From the NCBI GenBank assembly GCA_029260755.1, contig JAJDCQ010000169.1, forward strand, positions 1 through 32,345: 32,345 nt of DNA. The letters run 5' to 3'. The DNA comes from Planctomycetota bacterium. GTDB lineage: Bacteria > Planctomycetota > J058 > JAJDCQ01. Positions within the stretch are counted from its first letter, which is position 1; each line of letters starts with the position of its first letter. The notes under the pieces were generated by a model, which did no database searches, was not told the DNA's origin, and saw only the letters and a program-made list of their open reading frames with translations. The position numbers were made by a program, and so were the translations under genes. Below, piece after piece: positions 24,328 through 32,199 of this stretch.

Positions 24328-25847
24328 TTCCCGCTGCTCCGGCTCCCCGAGCTGCTGCTGCTCCCGCGCCGGTAGCCGCTCGAGCTGCTGCTGCTGCTCC
24401 CGCTGCTGCCGTAGGACGAGCCGCTCGAGCCGGTCCGCCGCGTCGAGCTCGACCCCGAGCTCGTGTTGCTCGCGGTGTAGCGACTGCCGCGGTACTTCCC
24501 GCCCGAGCTCTTCCAGGCGCTCTTCTTGTAGCCGTCGTTCTTGACGTAGCGGCTCTGTCCGTAACGGCTCTTCGTGCGCGAGCCGCTCGTCCCGAAGAGA
24601 ACGGTGCCGCGGGTCGACCGGCCGTAGTAGACCCGCCCCGAGCGGCGGTGGCTGTCCCAGTCGTCCCAGTCGTCGTGATACCAGTGGTAGTCGTCGTCGT
24701 AGTAGTAGCTCCGGCGCATCCAGCCGTAGCGGCTGTGCCACACCCAGCGCCGCCGACCCTGGTATTCGTTCCACTGCCCGTAGTGGCGGTTGCCGATGTA
24801 GGAGTAGAGCGGCGGGCTGACGACCTTGACCGCCTCGTGGTCGAAGAGGCCCTTCGGCTTGCTCTCCAGCGTCATGCCCATGTACGGCTCGTGCGCCTTG
24901 TAGACCGCCTCGCCGACCTTCTTCCACTCGGACTGCTCGGTGTGTTGATCGTTCGCGTCGACCTTGACGACCTTGTACTGGTGGAGGAACTCGGAGTCCT
25001 CGTACCCCTCCTTGATCTCCATGTCGACGAGCATCTTGTCCCAGGAGTGGTCGAGCTGCCCGCAGAGCGCCACGATGTTCGCCTTCTCGGCCGTCACCGA
25101 CTTCGCGAGGTCGGCGAGCTCGCCCGCCTTCACCTGGAGGGCCCGCGGGTTGAGGTCCTTCAGCTCCTTCTTCGCCTGCTCGGAGAGGGCGGCGTGCGCG
25201 CGGACCGCCCGTCCGGGGACGGTCTTGAGCCGGTCGACCTGCCGCTGCAGCGCCTCCTTCTTGTCCGGCCACGCCGCGACCGCCTTCGCCACGACCGGCT
25301 CGAGGTCGGAGAGGTCGAGCCCGTTGCAGGTCTCGAGGTCCTTCTCCCCCTGCGCCACGTACTGCTCGCGCTTCTCGATCGCGTCGACGAGGTCGACGGC
25401 CTTCTTCACGAGGACGGTCGCCCGACCGATGTCGGCCTTCTCCCGCTCCTCGCGGCAAGCGCGGATGACGGTCAGGAGCTGCTCCTCACGCTTCTCGTCG
25501 TCGGCGTCGAGGATCGGCTTCGCCTCCTTTTGCCACCGATCGCGAAGGCTCGACACGGCTCCGTGGGCGTCCTCGACCGTCGCGGACCACTTGCCGTCGG
25601 CCGCGAGCTTGCCGATGACGTCGGCCCACGCGGGCTTCTCGGCCCCCGCGCCGCCGCCGAGCAGCTCGTCGAGCTTGCGCTTGTCGCCGTCGATCTCGAC
25701 CCAGGCGGCCTCGAGGGCGGCGGCCTCCTCGGCGGCCTCGGTCTGCGCGGCGTAGCTGATGCCTCCGCCGAAGACGGCCATCGCGACGATGATTCCCCCG
25801 AGGAGGACCACGGCGCAGAAGAAGGCGGCGATCGTCTTGAGATCCAT
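24324..25847 (-). CDS. Membrane-anchored coiled-coil protein with Tyr/Trp-rich motif and Ser/Arg/Gly-rich tail (DUF350/DUF4178-associated)
   Basis: This is a 507-residue protein of unknown function. An N-terminal signal anchor (about 5-27) is followed by a long charged helical, probably coiled-coil, region (33-290). Next comes a distinct aromatic segment (about 345-395): YSYIGNRHYGQW, WVWHSRYGWMRR and a Tyr/Asp/His/Trp cluster. The tail (420-507) is very low complexity (Ser, Gly, Arg, Tyr). From memory, secreted or anchored proteins with a 'YxGNxxYGQW' motif and a repetitive tail occur beside DUF350/DUF4178 genes elsewhere; this is recollection, not a search. The start ATG has AAAGGAG eight bases upstream. 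Its stop overlaps the start of the spermidine synthase-like gene. Most of the chain is presumably periplasmic. Confidence 0.85.
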   Translation of the reverse strand: MDLKTIAAFFCAVVLLGGIIVAMAVFGGGISYAAQTEAAEEAAALEAAWVEIDGDKRKLDELLGGGAGAEKPAWADVIGKLAADGKWSATVEDAHGAVSSLRDRWQKEAKPILDADDEKREEQLLTVIRACREEREKADIGRATVLVKKAVDLVDAIEKREQYVAQGEKDLETCNGLDLSDLEPVVAKAVAAWPDKKEALQRQVDRLKTVPGRAVRAHAALSEQAKKELKDLNPRALQVKAGELADLAKSVTAEKANIVALCGQLDHSWDKMLVDMEIKEGYEDSEFLHQYKVVKVDANDQHTEQSEWKKVGEAVYKAHEPYMGMTLESKPKGLFDHEAVKVVSPPLYSYIGNRHYGQWNEYQGRRRWVWHSRYGWMRRSYYYDDDYHWYHDDWDDWDSHRRSGRVYYGRSTRGTVLFGTSGSRTKSRYGQSRYVKNDGYKKSAWKSSGGKYRGSRYTASNTSSGSSSTRRTGSSGSSYGSSGSSSSSSSGYRRGSSSSSGSRSSGK

Positions 25848-25904
25848 GGTTCTCGCTCCTTTGGCTTCGCTTCCTTCGGGACTCGCCTGTTCTCTGCGCT
25901 CTGG

Positions 25905-26789
25905 CTAGATGACCGTGAAGAAGATGACGCTGGCGAGCCCGACGAGCAGCCCACCCTCGAGGAATCCGGCGTTCACGTTGCGATCGGCGGCGATCTCCGT
26001 CTTGAGGTCGGCCCCGGGCAGGAGGACGCCGTCGATCACGAAGCGCCCGACCGCGAGGAGGACCACGGCGGCGAGGGCGAGCCAGCCGAACCGGGTCAGG
26101 TTCTCCTGCCAGCCGACGAAGTCGCCGGCGACGCCCGCCATCATCAGGACGCCCATCGCGATCAGGTTGCCGCCCAGGGCCACGCCGGCCGCGACGTTGT
26201 CCTTCTCGAGCTGCTCGTGGAAGTCGTAGGGGGTCAGCGCCTGGTAGATGAAGCTGAAGACGATCATCGCGACCTGGCCCAGGCCCCAGAACGCGAGCGC
26301 CGTCTCGATCCCGCCGCCCTCGCCCGAGATCGCGCCGGCGACCACGAGCGCGCTCGCGACGTAGGTGCCGAACTCGACCGCGCCCATCCCGACGTTTTTG
26401 TCCTCGACGATCTCCTTCCGGGTGCTGAACCGGCGGAGGACGACCTTGTCGAGGATGAGCCGCGAGATGTTCAGGAGAACGATCCCGCCGAGCGCCCAGG
26501 CCGCATCGATCCCGAGCTCACGGACGTAGTCCATGCCCGGCATCTCGCCGGCCTCGATCGCCGCGTCGGCGGCGCCCTCCCCGAACGTGGCGCCGATGAA
26601 GACGATGCACACGCCGAGGTAGTAGCCGATCAGGCTCAGCCCGACGGCGGGGTTGTCCTTCGCCGAGAGCTGGTCGTCGAGCTTGTACGGCGTGACGACG
26701 TCGAGCGTCACCTTCGCGATCAAAAGCAGGATGAAGGCGGTGACGACGTAACCCAGGTCCACCAGGACCACGGTGAGCGCCTCGTTCAT
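25905..26789 (-). CDS. Tandem DUF350 integral membrane protein
   Basis: This is a 294-residue inner-membrane protein made of two DUF350 units (about 8-135 and 145-294), each with about four predicted helices. The internal duplication is visible in paired segments: LDVVTPYKLDDQLSAKDNPAVGLS in the first half and YQALTPYDFHEQLEKDNVAAGVAL in the second, and in LRRFSTRKEIVEDKNVGMGAVEFG against ADLKTEIAADRNVNAGFLEGG. DUF350 (as in E. coli YjfL) has no established biochemical role. GGGGGAG four bases before the ATG fixes the start. It sits between the DUF4178 gene (54 bases upstream) and the anchored coiled-coil gene (57 bases downstream), all in one direction. It probably forms a membrane complex with their products. 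Confidence 0.92.
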   Translation of the reverse strand: MNEALTVVLVDLGYVVTAFILLLIAKVTLDVVTPYKLDDQLSAKDNPAVGLSLIGYYLGVCIVFIGATFGEGAADAAIEAGEMPGMDYVRELGIDAAWALGGIVLLNISRLILDKVVLRRFSTRKEIVEDKNVGMGAVEFGTYVASALVVAGAISGEGGGIETALAFWGLGQVAMIVFSFIYQALTPYDFHEQLEKDNVAAGVALGGNLIAMGVLMMAGVAGDFVGWQENLTRFGWLALAAVVLLAVGRFVIDGVLLPGADLKTEIAADRNVNAGFLEGGLLVGLASVIFFTVI

Positions 26790-26843
26790 GGTCTCCCCCG
26801 TTCTCCCACCTCGAGATCGGCGCGTCCGGCCGCCGTGGTCTCG

Positions 26844-27362
26844 CTAGCGACTCGACAGAACCTCGACCTCTTCGGGGTCGAGGTACTCGGCGACGAAGAC
26901 CTGGAAGTCCTCGTCCTCCCACTTCTCGATTCCGACGAGCGACTCCCCGTCGACCGCCTCGAAGTCCCAGGCGTAGAAGCCCGCCGTCGGCTCGCCGCGG
27001 CCCGCGCCCCACCCGGTCTCGTAGCTCTCCTCGAAGCGGTAGTCCATTCCGCGGAGATGAAGGCCGTGGTCCTCGTCGGGGTTCTCGTCCATGCGGACGA
27101 GGTCGTCCTCGGTCAGCCCGGTCGCGTCGAGCGCGAGGCGGTCGGCCGGCCGGACGAGCCCGAAGAGGAGCTCGTCGTCCTCCCACCACTCGAGGGCGAG
27201 CTGCCCCTCGGCCGAGCCGCCCTCGACCTCGAACCACGCGTCGTCGTCGGTGACGTAGCGGTGGAGCTTCGTGACCTGAAAGCTCAGGTCGCCGCCGCCG
27301 GCGGCGCCGCCCCGGATGACGACGATGTCGCCGGTGCGGACATCCGAGATGGGGTGTCCCAT
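26844..27362 (-). CDS. DUF4178 domain protein
   Basis: This is a 172-residue soluble beta-rich protein. VRTGDIVVIRG opens the domain, then LSFQVTKLHRYVTDDDAWFEVEG, LALEWWEDDELLFGLVRP, and near the end YAWDFEAVDGESLVGIEKWEDEDFQVFVAEYL, which fits the C-terminal signature of DUF4178. It is strongly acidic (many Asp/Glu). The domain is repeatedly found next to DUF350 and spermidine synthase-like genes; its function is unknown. ATG at 27362 is chosen because the domain begins nine residues later. An in-frame start at 27497 would add 45 residues of unstructured Arg/Pro-rich sequence. The SD is weak. The 138-base gap upstream suggests its own promoter, though no clear one is seen. Confidence 0.8.
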   Translation of the reverse strand: MGHPISDVRTGDIVVIRGGAAGGGDLSFQVTKLHRYVTDDDAWFEVEGGSAEGQLALEWWEDDELLFGLVRPADRLALDATGLTEDDLVRMDENPDEDHGLHLRGMDYRFEESYETGWGAGRGEPTAGFYAWDFEAVDGESLVGIEKWEDEDFQVFVAEYLDPEEVEVLSSR

Positions 27363-27500
27363 GAAGCGCGATCCGGAGTCGGGTGCCAGACGGGGTTCGA
27401 AGGGTGAGCGTGGGAGCTTGCACGCTCCGCCGGATCGTCGCAAGGACGGCTCGGGGGGCGGCGCCCACGTTTGCTTTGGACGCTGCAGCCCCCCCACGCC

Positions 27501-27926
27501 TCACGCGGGCGGGTCCGGGACGCGCTCCAGAACCCAGGGGCCGAGCGGCGCAGCCTCCGCCTCGGGCGCCGCCGGCGCCGCCCGGAACGTCCCGCGTACC
27601 CGGTCGCCGGCGACTCGCAGGTCGAGGGAGCCGTCCCCGCGGGGCCGCACCTCGCCGGGGCCGCGATCACGAAGCGTCACCGTCCCGCGGTCGCCCGAGA
27701 TCGACCCCTCGAAGTCGAGGTAGATGATTCGGTGGTCCGCGATCCGCTCGACCGCGAGCCGTTCGCCCTCGGCGAGCTCGGCGAGGGCGTCGAGATCGTC
27801 GACCCGGAACGTCACCAGGACGCCGTCGCGCTCGACGAGCAGGTCGAAGTGGCTCTCGGCGGAATCGGGCGTCTCGTGACGCTGGACGGCGAAGCGGGTC
27901 GCCGGCGGAGTCGCCCTCTCGGCCAA
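27501..27926 (-). CDS. Small LigD-type 3'-phosphoesterase-like protein
   Basis: This 141-residue protein resembles the LigD N-terminal 3'-phosphoesterase domain, which in LigD trims 3' ends during non-homologous end joining. Visible matches are RHETPDSAESHFDLLVE (His17, His26, Asp28, against the LigD HxAxxLHYDLRLE pattern) and ADHRIIYLDFEGSISGDRGTVTLRDRG (His65, against xDHPxDYxxFEGxIPxGxxGxG). The Arg of HYDLR is replaced by Leu30, so activity may differ. Stand-alone short proteins of this type are, as I recall, common in Planctomycetota. The start is a TTG at 27926 because no ATG or GTG precedes the domain in frame without overlapping the upstream gene; this start is uncertain. It begins 11 bases after the cysteine desulfurase stop, so it is very likely co-transcribed. 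No Ku or ligase gene is in the window. Confidence 0.65.
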   Translation of the reverse strand: MAERATPPATRFAVQRHETPDSAESHFDLLVERDGVLVTFRVDDLDALAELAEGERLAVERIADHRIIYLDFEGSISGDRGTVTLRDRGPGEVRPRGDGSLDLRVAGDRVRGTFRAAPAAPEAEAAPLGPWVLERVPDPPA

Positions 27927-27937
27927 CGGATCTGCCG

Positions 27938-29290
27938 TCAGCCGGCGACGTCGCAGGTGAGCTCGCCGGTCGCCTCCTTGATGAGGCGCTCGTGCCCGCA
28001 GCCGTCGCACCGGAGGGCCGGTCCGTGCTCGGTCTTCTCGTGGAGAACCTGCCGCCCGTCGCACCGGTTGCACTCGGGGCCCGTCTTGACGCCCGGCTGC
28101 CCCTCGAACGAGTCGGGGATCCCGGCGGCGCCGCGGACGCTCCGCGCCGCCGCCCCGATCGCCTTCGCCGCGGCCCGGACGGCGTCCTCGGTCGTCGACT
28201 TGCCGAGGGCGAGGCGGACGCTCGAGGCGGCCCGCTCCGCCCCGAGGCCGCTCGCCTCGAAGAACGGCGTGGGCGTGAGCCCACGGTCGTGGCACGCGGG
28301 GCCGGTCGAGAACGCGACGACGTCGCCGGCCGCCTCGGCGACGGCGGGGCCGAGGCAACCCGGGAAGCTCACGTTGAGGGTGTTCGGGAGACGCCGCGTC
28401 GGATGGCCATTCACGGCGAGGCCCGGCACCTCGTCGACCAGCAGCGCGTGGAGCAGGTCGCGGAGCGCGTGGACCCGCTCGCACTCGAACGCCATGTCGC
28501 GTCTCGCGGCGCGCATCGCGGCAGCGAGGCCGACGACGCCGGCGGTGTTCTCGGTGCCACCGCGGCGGCCCGACTCGTGGCCGGCGCCGTGGAGGAGCGG
28601 CTCGATCGGCAGCCCGCGCCGCACCCGGAGGACGCCGACGCCCTTGGGTCCGTAGAGCTTGTGTCCGGCGATCGTGTAGGCGCTCACGCCGATGAGCGGC
28701 ATCCCGGTCGGGATCTTGCCGCACGCCTGCGCCCCGTCGCAGTGGAAGATCGGTCCGCGGTCGGCGACCGTCGTGACGAGGTCGAGGATCGGCTGGACCG
28801 TCCCGACCTCGTTGTGGGCGTGCATGATGCTGACGAGGATGCAGTCCTCGTTCACCAGCTCGGAGAGCTCGTCGAGGTCGACCGTCCCCGTCTCGTCGAC
28901 GCCGACCCGGACGACCTCGAAGCCGAGCGTCCGCTCGAGCCACAGCGCCGGCTCGACCACGCTTGGATGCTCGATCGCGCTGATGACGATCCGCTTACCC
29001 TTCGCCTTCGCGCCCTTCCTGGCGAGGTGGCCGAGGGCGAGCCCCTTGATCGCGAGGTTGTTCCCCTCGGTCCCGCCCGAGGTGAAGATGATCTCGGTCG
29101 GCGAGACGCCGAGGTAGGAGGCGACCTCCTCGCGGGCGGCATCGACCGCGCGACGCGCCTCGCGGCCGAACGCGTGGCCCGACGACGGGTTCCCGTGGCC
29201 GCCGCTGAGGAACGGCAGCATCGCTTCCCGCACCTCGTCGAGCATCGGCGTGGTGGCGTTGTGGTCGAGGTAGATCGGCTGGTCGCTCAT
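27938..29290 (-). CDS. Cysteine desulfurase (NifS/IscS-like) with C-terminal zinc ribbon
   Basis: This is a 450-residue PLP enzyme that removes sulfur from cysteine for Fe-S clusters or thiolated molecules. Group I signatures are all present: YLDHNATTPM, FTSGGTEGNNLAIKG, SIMHAHNEVGTVQPI, FHCDGAQACGK, PLP lysine Lys211 in AGHKLYGPKG, HESGRRGGTENTAG and the active-site Cys333 in FSTGPACHD. The desulfurase fold ends near residue 390. The extra 60 residues carry CNRC (407-410) and CDGC (428-431), a zinc ribbon not found in standard NifS/IscS. The spacer upstream shows a TTGACC-17-TAGTCT promoter so close to the ATG that the mRNA may be leaderless; no SD is seen. It is first in a six-gene co-directional run. 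Confidence 0.95.
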   Translation of the reverse strand: MSDQPIYLDHNATTPMLDEVREAMLPFLSGGHGNPSSGHAFGREARRAVDAAREEVASYLGVSPTEIIFTSGGTEGNNLAIKGLALGHLARKGAKAKGKRIVISAIEHPSVVEPALWLERTLGFEVVRVGVDETGTVDLDELSELVNEDCILVSIMHAHNEVGTVQPILDLVTTVADRGPIFHCDGAQACGKIPTGMPLIGVSAYTIAGHKLYGPKGVGVLRVRRGLPIEPLLHGAGHESGRRGGTENTAGVVGLAAAMRAARRDMAFECERVHALRDLLHALLVDEVPGLAVNGHPTRRLPNTLNVSFPGCLGPAVAEAAGDVVAFSTGPACHDRGLTPTPFFEASGLGAERAASSVRLALGKSTTEDAVRAAAKAIGAAARSVRGAAGIPDSFEGQPGVKTGPECNRCDGRQVLHEKTEHGPALRCDGCGHERLIKEATGELTCDVAG

Positions 29291-29298
29291 GGTCTCGG

Positions 29299-29327
29299 AG
29301 ACTAGCGGCGCTGCTGGGGCCGGTCAA
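29299..29327 (-). promoter_or_regulatory. Possible promoter of the cysteine desulfurase gene
   Basis: On the minus strand TTGACC (29327-29322) and TAGTCT (29304-29299) are 17 bases apart. The -10 box ends 8 bases before the ATG at 29290, so transcription would start at or almost at the start codon. The -35 is a good match (5/6), the -10 only fair. Confidence 0.35.
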
Positions 29328-29599
29328 GCGCGATCATCCCACCAGTCCAAAGCTTACGAGGGCCCGCGGGAGCCGTAGCGCAGCTCAGCCCCGCAGACTC
29401 GGGGAGAGCGTGCGAGCAAGCTCCTCGACGCTCCTGAGGAATCGGGCGAACGAGGGAGACCTGCTCGCCGCCAGGTCGATGTCGAACCGCGCAGACATCC
29501 CCGGTTGATCGACGATCTCGGAATCGTCGTCGCACTCATCTCGATGACGCAGCGTAGCGGCGCGTGTTGCGCCGATCAATCGCGCGAGCGACCCTCGGG

Positions 29600-29628
29600 T
29601 TGCGGCGCACAACCGACTCCGCCACAAT
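29600..29628 (+). promoter_or_regulatory. Weak candidate promoter of the FGE-like kinase
   Basis: TTGCGG (29600-29605) and CACAAT (29623-29628) are 17 bases apart, about 72 bases before the ATG at 29701. Spacing and distance resemble the FHA-pseudokinase promoter, but both boxes are imperfect. Confidence 0.3.
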
Positions 29629-29700
29629 TCCTTGGGGCCAGGTCGGACTACCGCGGGAGGCGGCTTGTCGGGCGTTCTCGGGGACTCGAGCGAAGACACG

Positions 29701-31956
29701 ATGGCCAGCGGCCCGCCGGTCGCCGGTTTCGGCCAGGACCCCGAGCGCCTCGCGGCGGCCGCCGCGGAGCTCCAGGACGACCCGCGCCACCGTTTCGGCC
29801 GCTACGTGATCTTCGACGAGATCGGACGCGGGGCGATGGGGATCGTCCATCGGGCCTGGGATCCCGAGCTCCGGCGGGCGGTCGCGCTGAAGGTGCTGAC
29901 CCCCGGCCCGCAGGTGACCCCGCGCGACATCGAGCGCTTCCGCCGCGAGGCGCGCTCCGCGGCGCGCCTCCAGCACCCCAACATCATCTCGGTCTTCGAC
30001 GTCGGCCAGATCGATGGGCAGCCCTACTTCACAATGGCCTACGTCGAGGGGGTGAGCCTGCTCGAACAGATCGTGCTGGGCATCGGCGTCGAGGAGGCGG
30101 TCCGGCTGATCTCGAAGGTCGCCCGCGCGACCGACTTCGCGCACCGCGAGGGGGTCGTCCACCGCGACATCAAGCCGACCAACATCATGATCGACGGCGA
30201 GGGCGCCCCGTGGCTCGCCGACTTCGGCCTCGCCCTCGACGCGTCGAGCAGCCGCGACGGCCGCCTGACGACGGAGGGGACGACGGTCGGGACGCCCCTC
30301 TACATGTCGCCGGAGGCGGCGAAGGCGCTCCCGGGCGGCGATGCGCCGACGAGCGACATCTACTCGCTCGCCGCCGTCCTCTATCATGCGGTGACTGGGC
30401 GGCCACCCTTCGAGGGGCCGAGCGCCGTCGAGATCATGACGAAGGTCGTCCGCGACCCGCCCGTCCTGCCGAGCGCCCTCAACCCGGCGGTCCCGCTTTC
30501 ACTCGAGAAGGTGATCCTCCACGGCCTCGAGAAGATGGTCGTGCGCCGCTACCCGACCGCATCCGAGCTCGCCGATGACCTCGACCGATGGCTCGAGGGC
30601 AAGCCGCCGAAGCTCTCGAGCGGTCGCCTCGTCGCCGCGAACCGCGGCGCCGCGATCGCCGACCGGAGCGCGGTGAACCCGGGCCGGCCGTTCGTGGCCG
30701 TCGCGCTGACGTCGCTCGTGCTCGCCGCGGCGATCGTGGCCGGCGTCTCCTGGTTCGCCCTCCGCGCCCGTGACGAGCGCTCGGGGCGGCCGATCGATCC
30801 GCCGACGACCGACGCGCGGGCGCGCCTCCTCGCCCCGGAGCTGACGCTCGAGGGGCTGCCCGAGCGGGTCCGGACCGAGGACGCGTCGATCCTCGTGCGC
30901 GGCACCGTCAGCAAGAAGGGCTGCGTCGTCCGCGTCCGGGGCGAGCTCGTCGACTGCCCCGGCGGCGCGTTCGAGGCGCCCGCGCGGCTCGAGGTCGGCG
31001 TGAACGACATCGAGGTGATCGCGACCGACGACCGCGGCCTCACCGACCGGGTCGTCGTGACGGTCACCTACGACCTCCCCCCGCCGAAGCTCCCGGCGAT
31101 CGAGCCGTGGTGGACGCCGACGCCCGAGCAGCTCGCCGAGGCCGATCGGACCGGCCTGCCCCTCGCGATCCAGAACGACTGGGGAATGCGCTTCGTCCTC
31201 GTCCCGTCGGGGACGTTCGCCATGGGCGTCGAGCGCGACGACCCCTTCTACGAGGAGGGGACCGATCGCCACGAGGTCACGATCACGAGGCCCTACTACC
31301 TCGCCCGGACCGAGCTGACGAACGCGCAGGCCCGGATCATCTGGCCCAATCACTCGCTCGCCGCCTTCCTCGGCTTCTCGATCGACCGCGAGGCGCAGCC
31401 GACGCTGCTGACCTGGCGCGAGGCGGAGGACTATTGTGGCGAGCTCTCGGACCTCGACGCGGCCCTCGACTACCGCCTACCGACCGAGGCCGAATGGGAA
31501 CGCGCCGCGAAGCTCGGCGGGATCGAGACGCGGATCTGGGCCGACGGGGGACGCGACGCGGGCCGCTGGGCGAACCTCATCGACCGGACGATGCGCGATC
31601 AGTGGAACCACCCGAGCATCGTCTGGAACGAGGGGGAGGTGGACTGGGGCATGTTCGACACCGACGACGGCGCGTTCGTCTCGGCCGACGTCGCCAGCTA
31701 CGGCGCCGACGCCCTCGGCCTCCACGACATGATCGGCAACCACTGGGAGTGGTGCGCCGACCGCTACCACCCCTACGCGCCGGCCGCCGCGACGGACCCG
31801 AGAGGACCGCTCGCCGGCCGGGAGCGCGTTTTCCGGGGCGGCTCCTGGTACGACTACGGGTCGATGGCCCGGGCGAGCCACCGGGGCAAACACGTCCCCG
31901 ACGAGCTGCTCGAGGACGTCGGCGTTCGCCTCGTCGCCGTGCCCCCCACCCGCTGA
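29701..31956 (+). CDS. Membrane Ser/Thr protein kinase with Ig-like and FGE-sulfatase-like extracellular domains
   Basis: This is a 751-residue protein. The kinase domain (about 34-298) is complete: GRGAMGIVH, Lys64 in VALK, Glu83 region RREARSAARLQHPNI, HRDIKPTN (Asp156), DFG 174-176, MSPEAAK. One membrane helix (about 330-354) leads to an Ig-like beta domain (about 376-458; VRGTVSKKGCVVRV, VGVNDIEVIATDDRG) and then a formylglycine-generating-enzyme-like domain (about 488-745): FVLVPSGTFAMGV, HEVTITRPYYLARTELTNAQ, YRLPTEAEWERAA, LHDMIGNHWEWCADRY and RVFRGGSWYDYG. The two cysteines used for catalysis in true FGEs are absent after RGGSW, so this part is probably a binding or sensing module. 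ATG at 29701 is chosen over a TTG at 29632; neither has a good SD. It is transcribed alone, followed by repeats. Confidence 0.92.
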   Translation: MASGPPVAGFGQDPERLAAAAAELQDDPRHRFGRYVIFDEIGRGAMGIVHRAWDPELRRAVALKVLTPGPQVTPRDIERFRREARSAARLQHPNIISVFDVGQIDGQPYFTMAYVEGVSLLEQIVLGIGVEEAVRLISKVARATDFAHREGVVHRDIKPTNIMIDGEGAPWLADFGLALDASSSRDGRLTTEGTTVGTPLYMSPEAAKALPGGDAPTSDIYSLAAVLYHAVTGRPPFEGPSAVEIMTKVVRDPPVLPSALNPAVPLSLEKVILHGLEKMVVRRYPTASELADDLDRWLEGKPPKLSSGRLVAANRGAAIADRSAVNPGRPFVAVALTSLVLAAAIVAGVSWFALRARDERSGRPIDPPTTDARARLLAPELTLEGLPERVRTEDASILVRGTVSKKGCVVRVRGELVDCPGGAFEAPARLEVGVNDIEVIATDDRGLTDRVVVTVTYDLPPPKLPAIEPWWTPTPEQLAEADRTGLPLAIQNDWGMRFVLVPSGTFAMGVERDDPFYEEGTDRHEVTITRPYYLARTELTNAQARIIWPNHSLAAFLGFSIDREAQPTLLTWREAEDYCGELSDLDAALDYRLPTEAEWERAAKLGGIETRIWADGGRDAGRWANLIDRTMRDQWNHPSIVWNEGEVDWGMFDTDDGAFVSADVASYGADALGLHDMIGNHWEWCADRYHPYAPAAATDPRGPLAGRERVFRGGSWYDYGSMARASHRGKHVPDELLEDVGVRLVAVPPTR

Positions 31957-32003
31957 GCCCCGGCGGTCGCCGCCCTGCGAAGCCTCACCGACTCGGCGCC
32001 GAC

Positions 32004-32150
32004 CGGAACAGTCCGCGCCATCCGCGTCATCCGCGGTTCGGTCTCTCTCGGCGTGGAACCCAGTAGGAACCGCGGATGACGCGGACTACACCGATTGCGA
32101 GCTGCCGGCGCGCAGTTCATTGCCGACGCCTGCGCTCCCGTTCCAGGAAC
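32004..32150. repeat. Dispersed palindromic repeat, copy 1
   Basis: It shares ccgcggttcggtctct, ggaaccgcggat and a terminal gttccaggaac with copy 2. It contains a perfect 19-base inverted repeat: tccgcgtcatccgcggttc (32021-32039) and its reverse complement (32067-32085), with a 27-base loop. Confidence 0.85.
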
Positions 32151-32199
32151 AGGAGTCTCGGGCGGAGCACCGGGACGCGTCGGCAATGGCTCGGCGACG

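Larger units (their letters stand above)
29291..29700. other. Gene-free divergent spacer of 410 bases
   Basis: It separates the cysteine desulfurase (-) and the FGE-like kinase (+). It holds candidate promoters at both ends. A 104-codon minus-strand frame (29385-29699) has no recognisable domain and no good start site, so it was not called. No repeat or RNA gene was recognised. Confidence 0.6.

Noticed and set aside
22582..25458. A 958-codon minus-strand frame suggesting a fusion in front of the spermidine synthase-like protein
   Set aside because: The first ~375 codons are an off-frame reading of the anchored coiled-coil gene. The in-frame GTG at 24327 gives a sensible leader and membrane domain.
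29385..29699. 104-codon minus-strand frame in the desulfurase/kinase spacer
   Set aside because: No convincing ribosome site, no recognisable domain, and part overlaps the probable promoter of the kinase gene.
29701..31956. True formylglycine-generating enzyme
   Set aside because: The domain lacks the catalytic cysteines after RGGSW and is fused to a kinase; no sulfatase gene is in the window.
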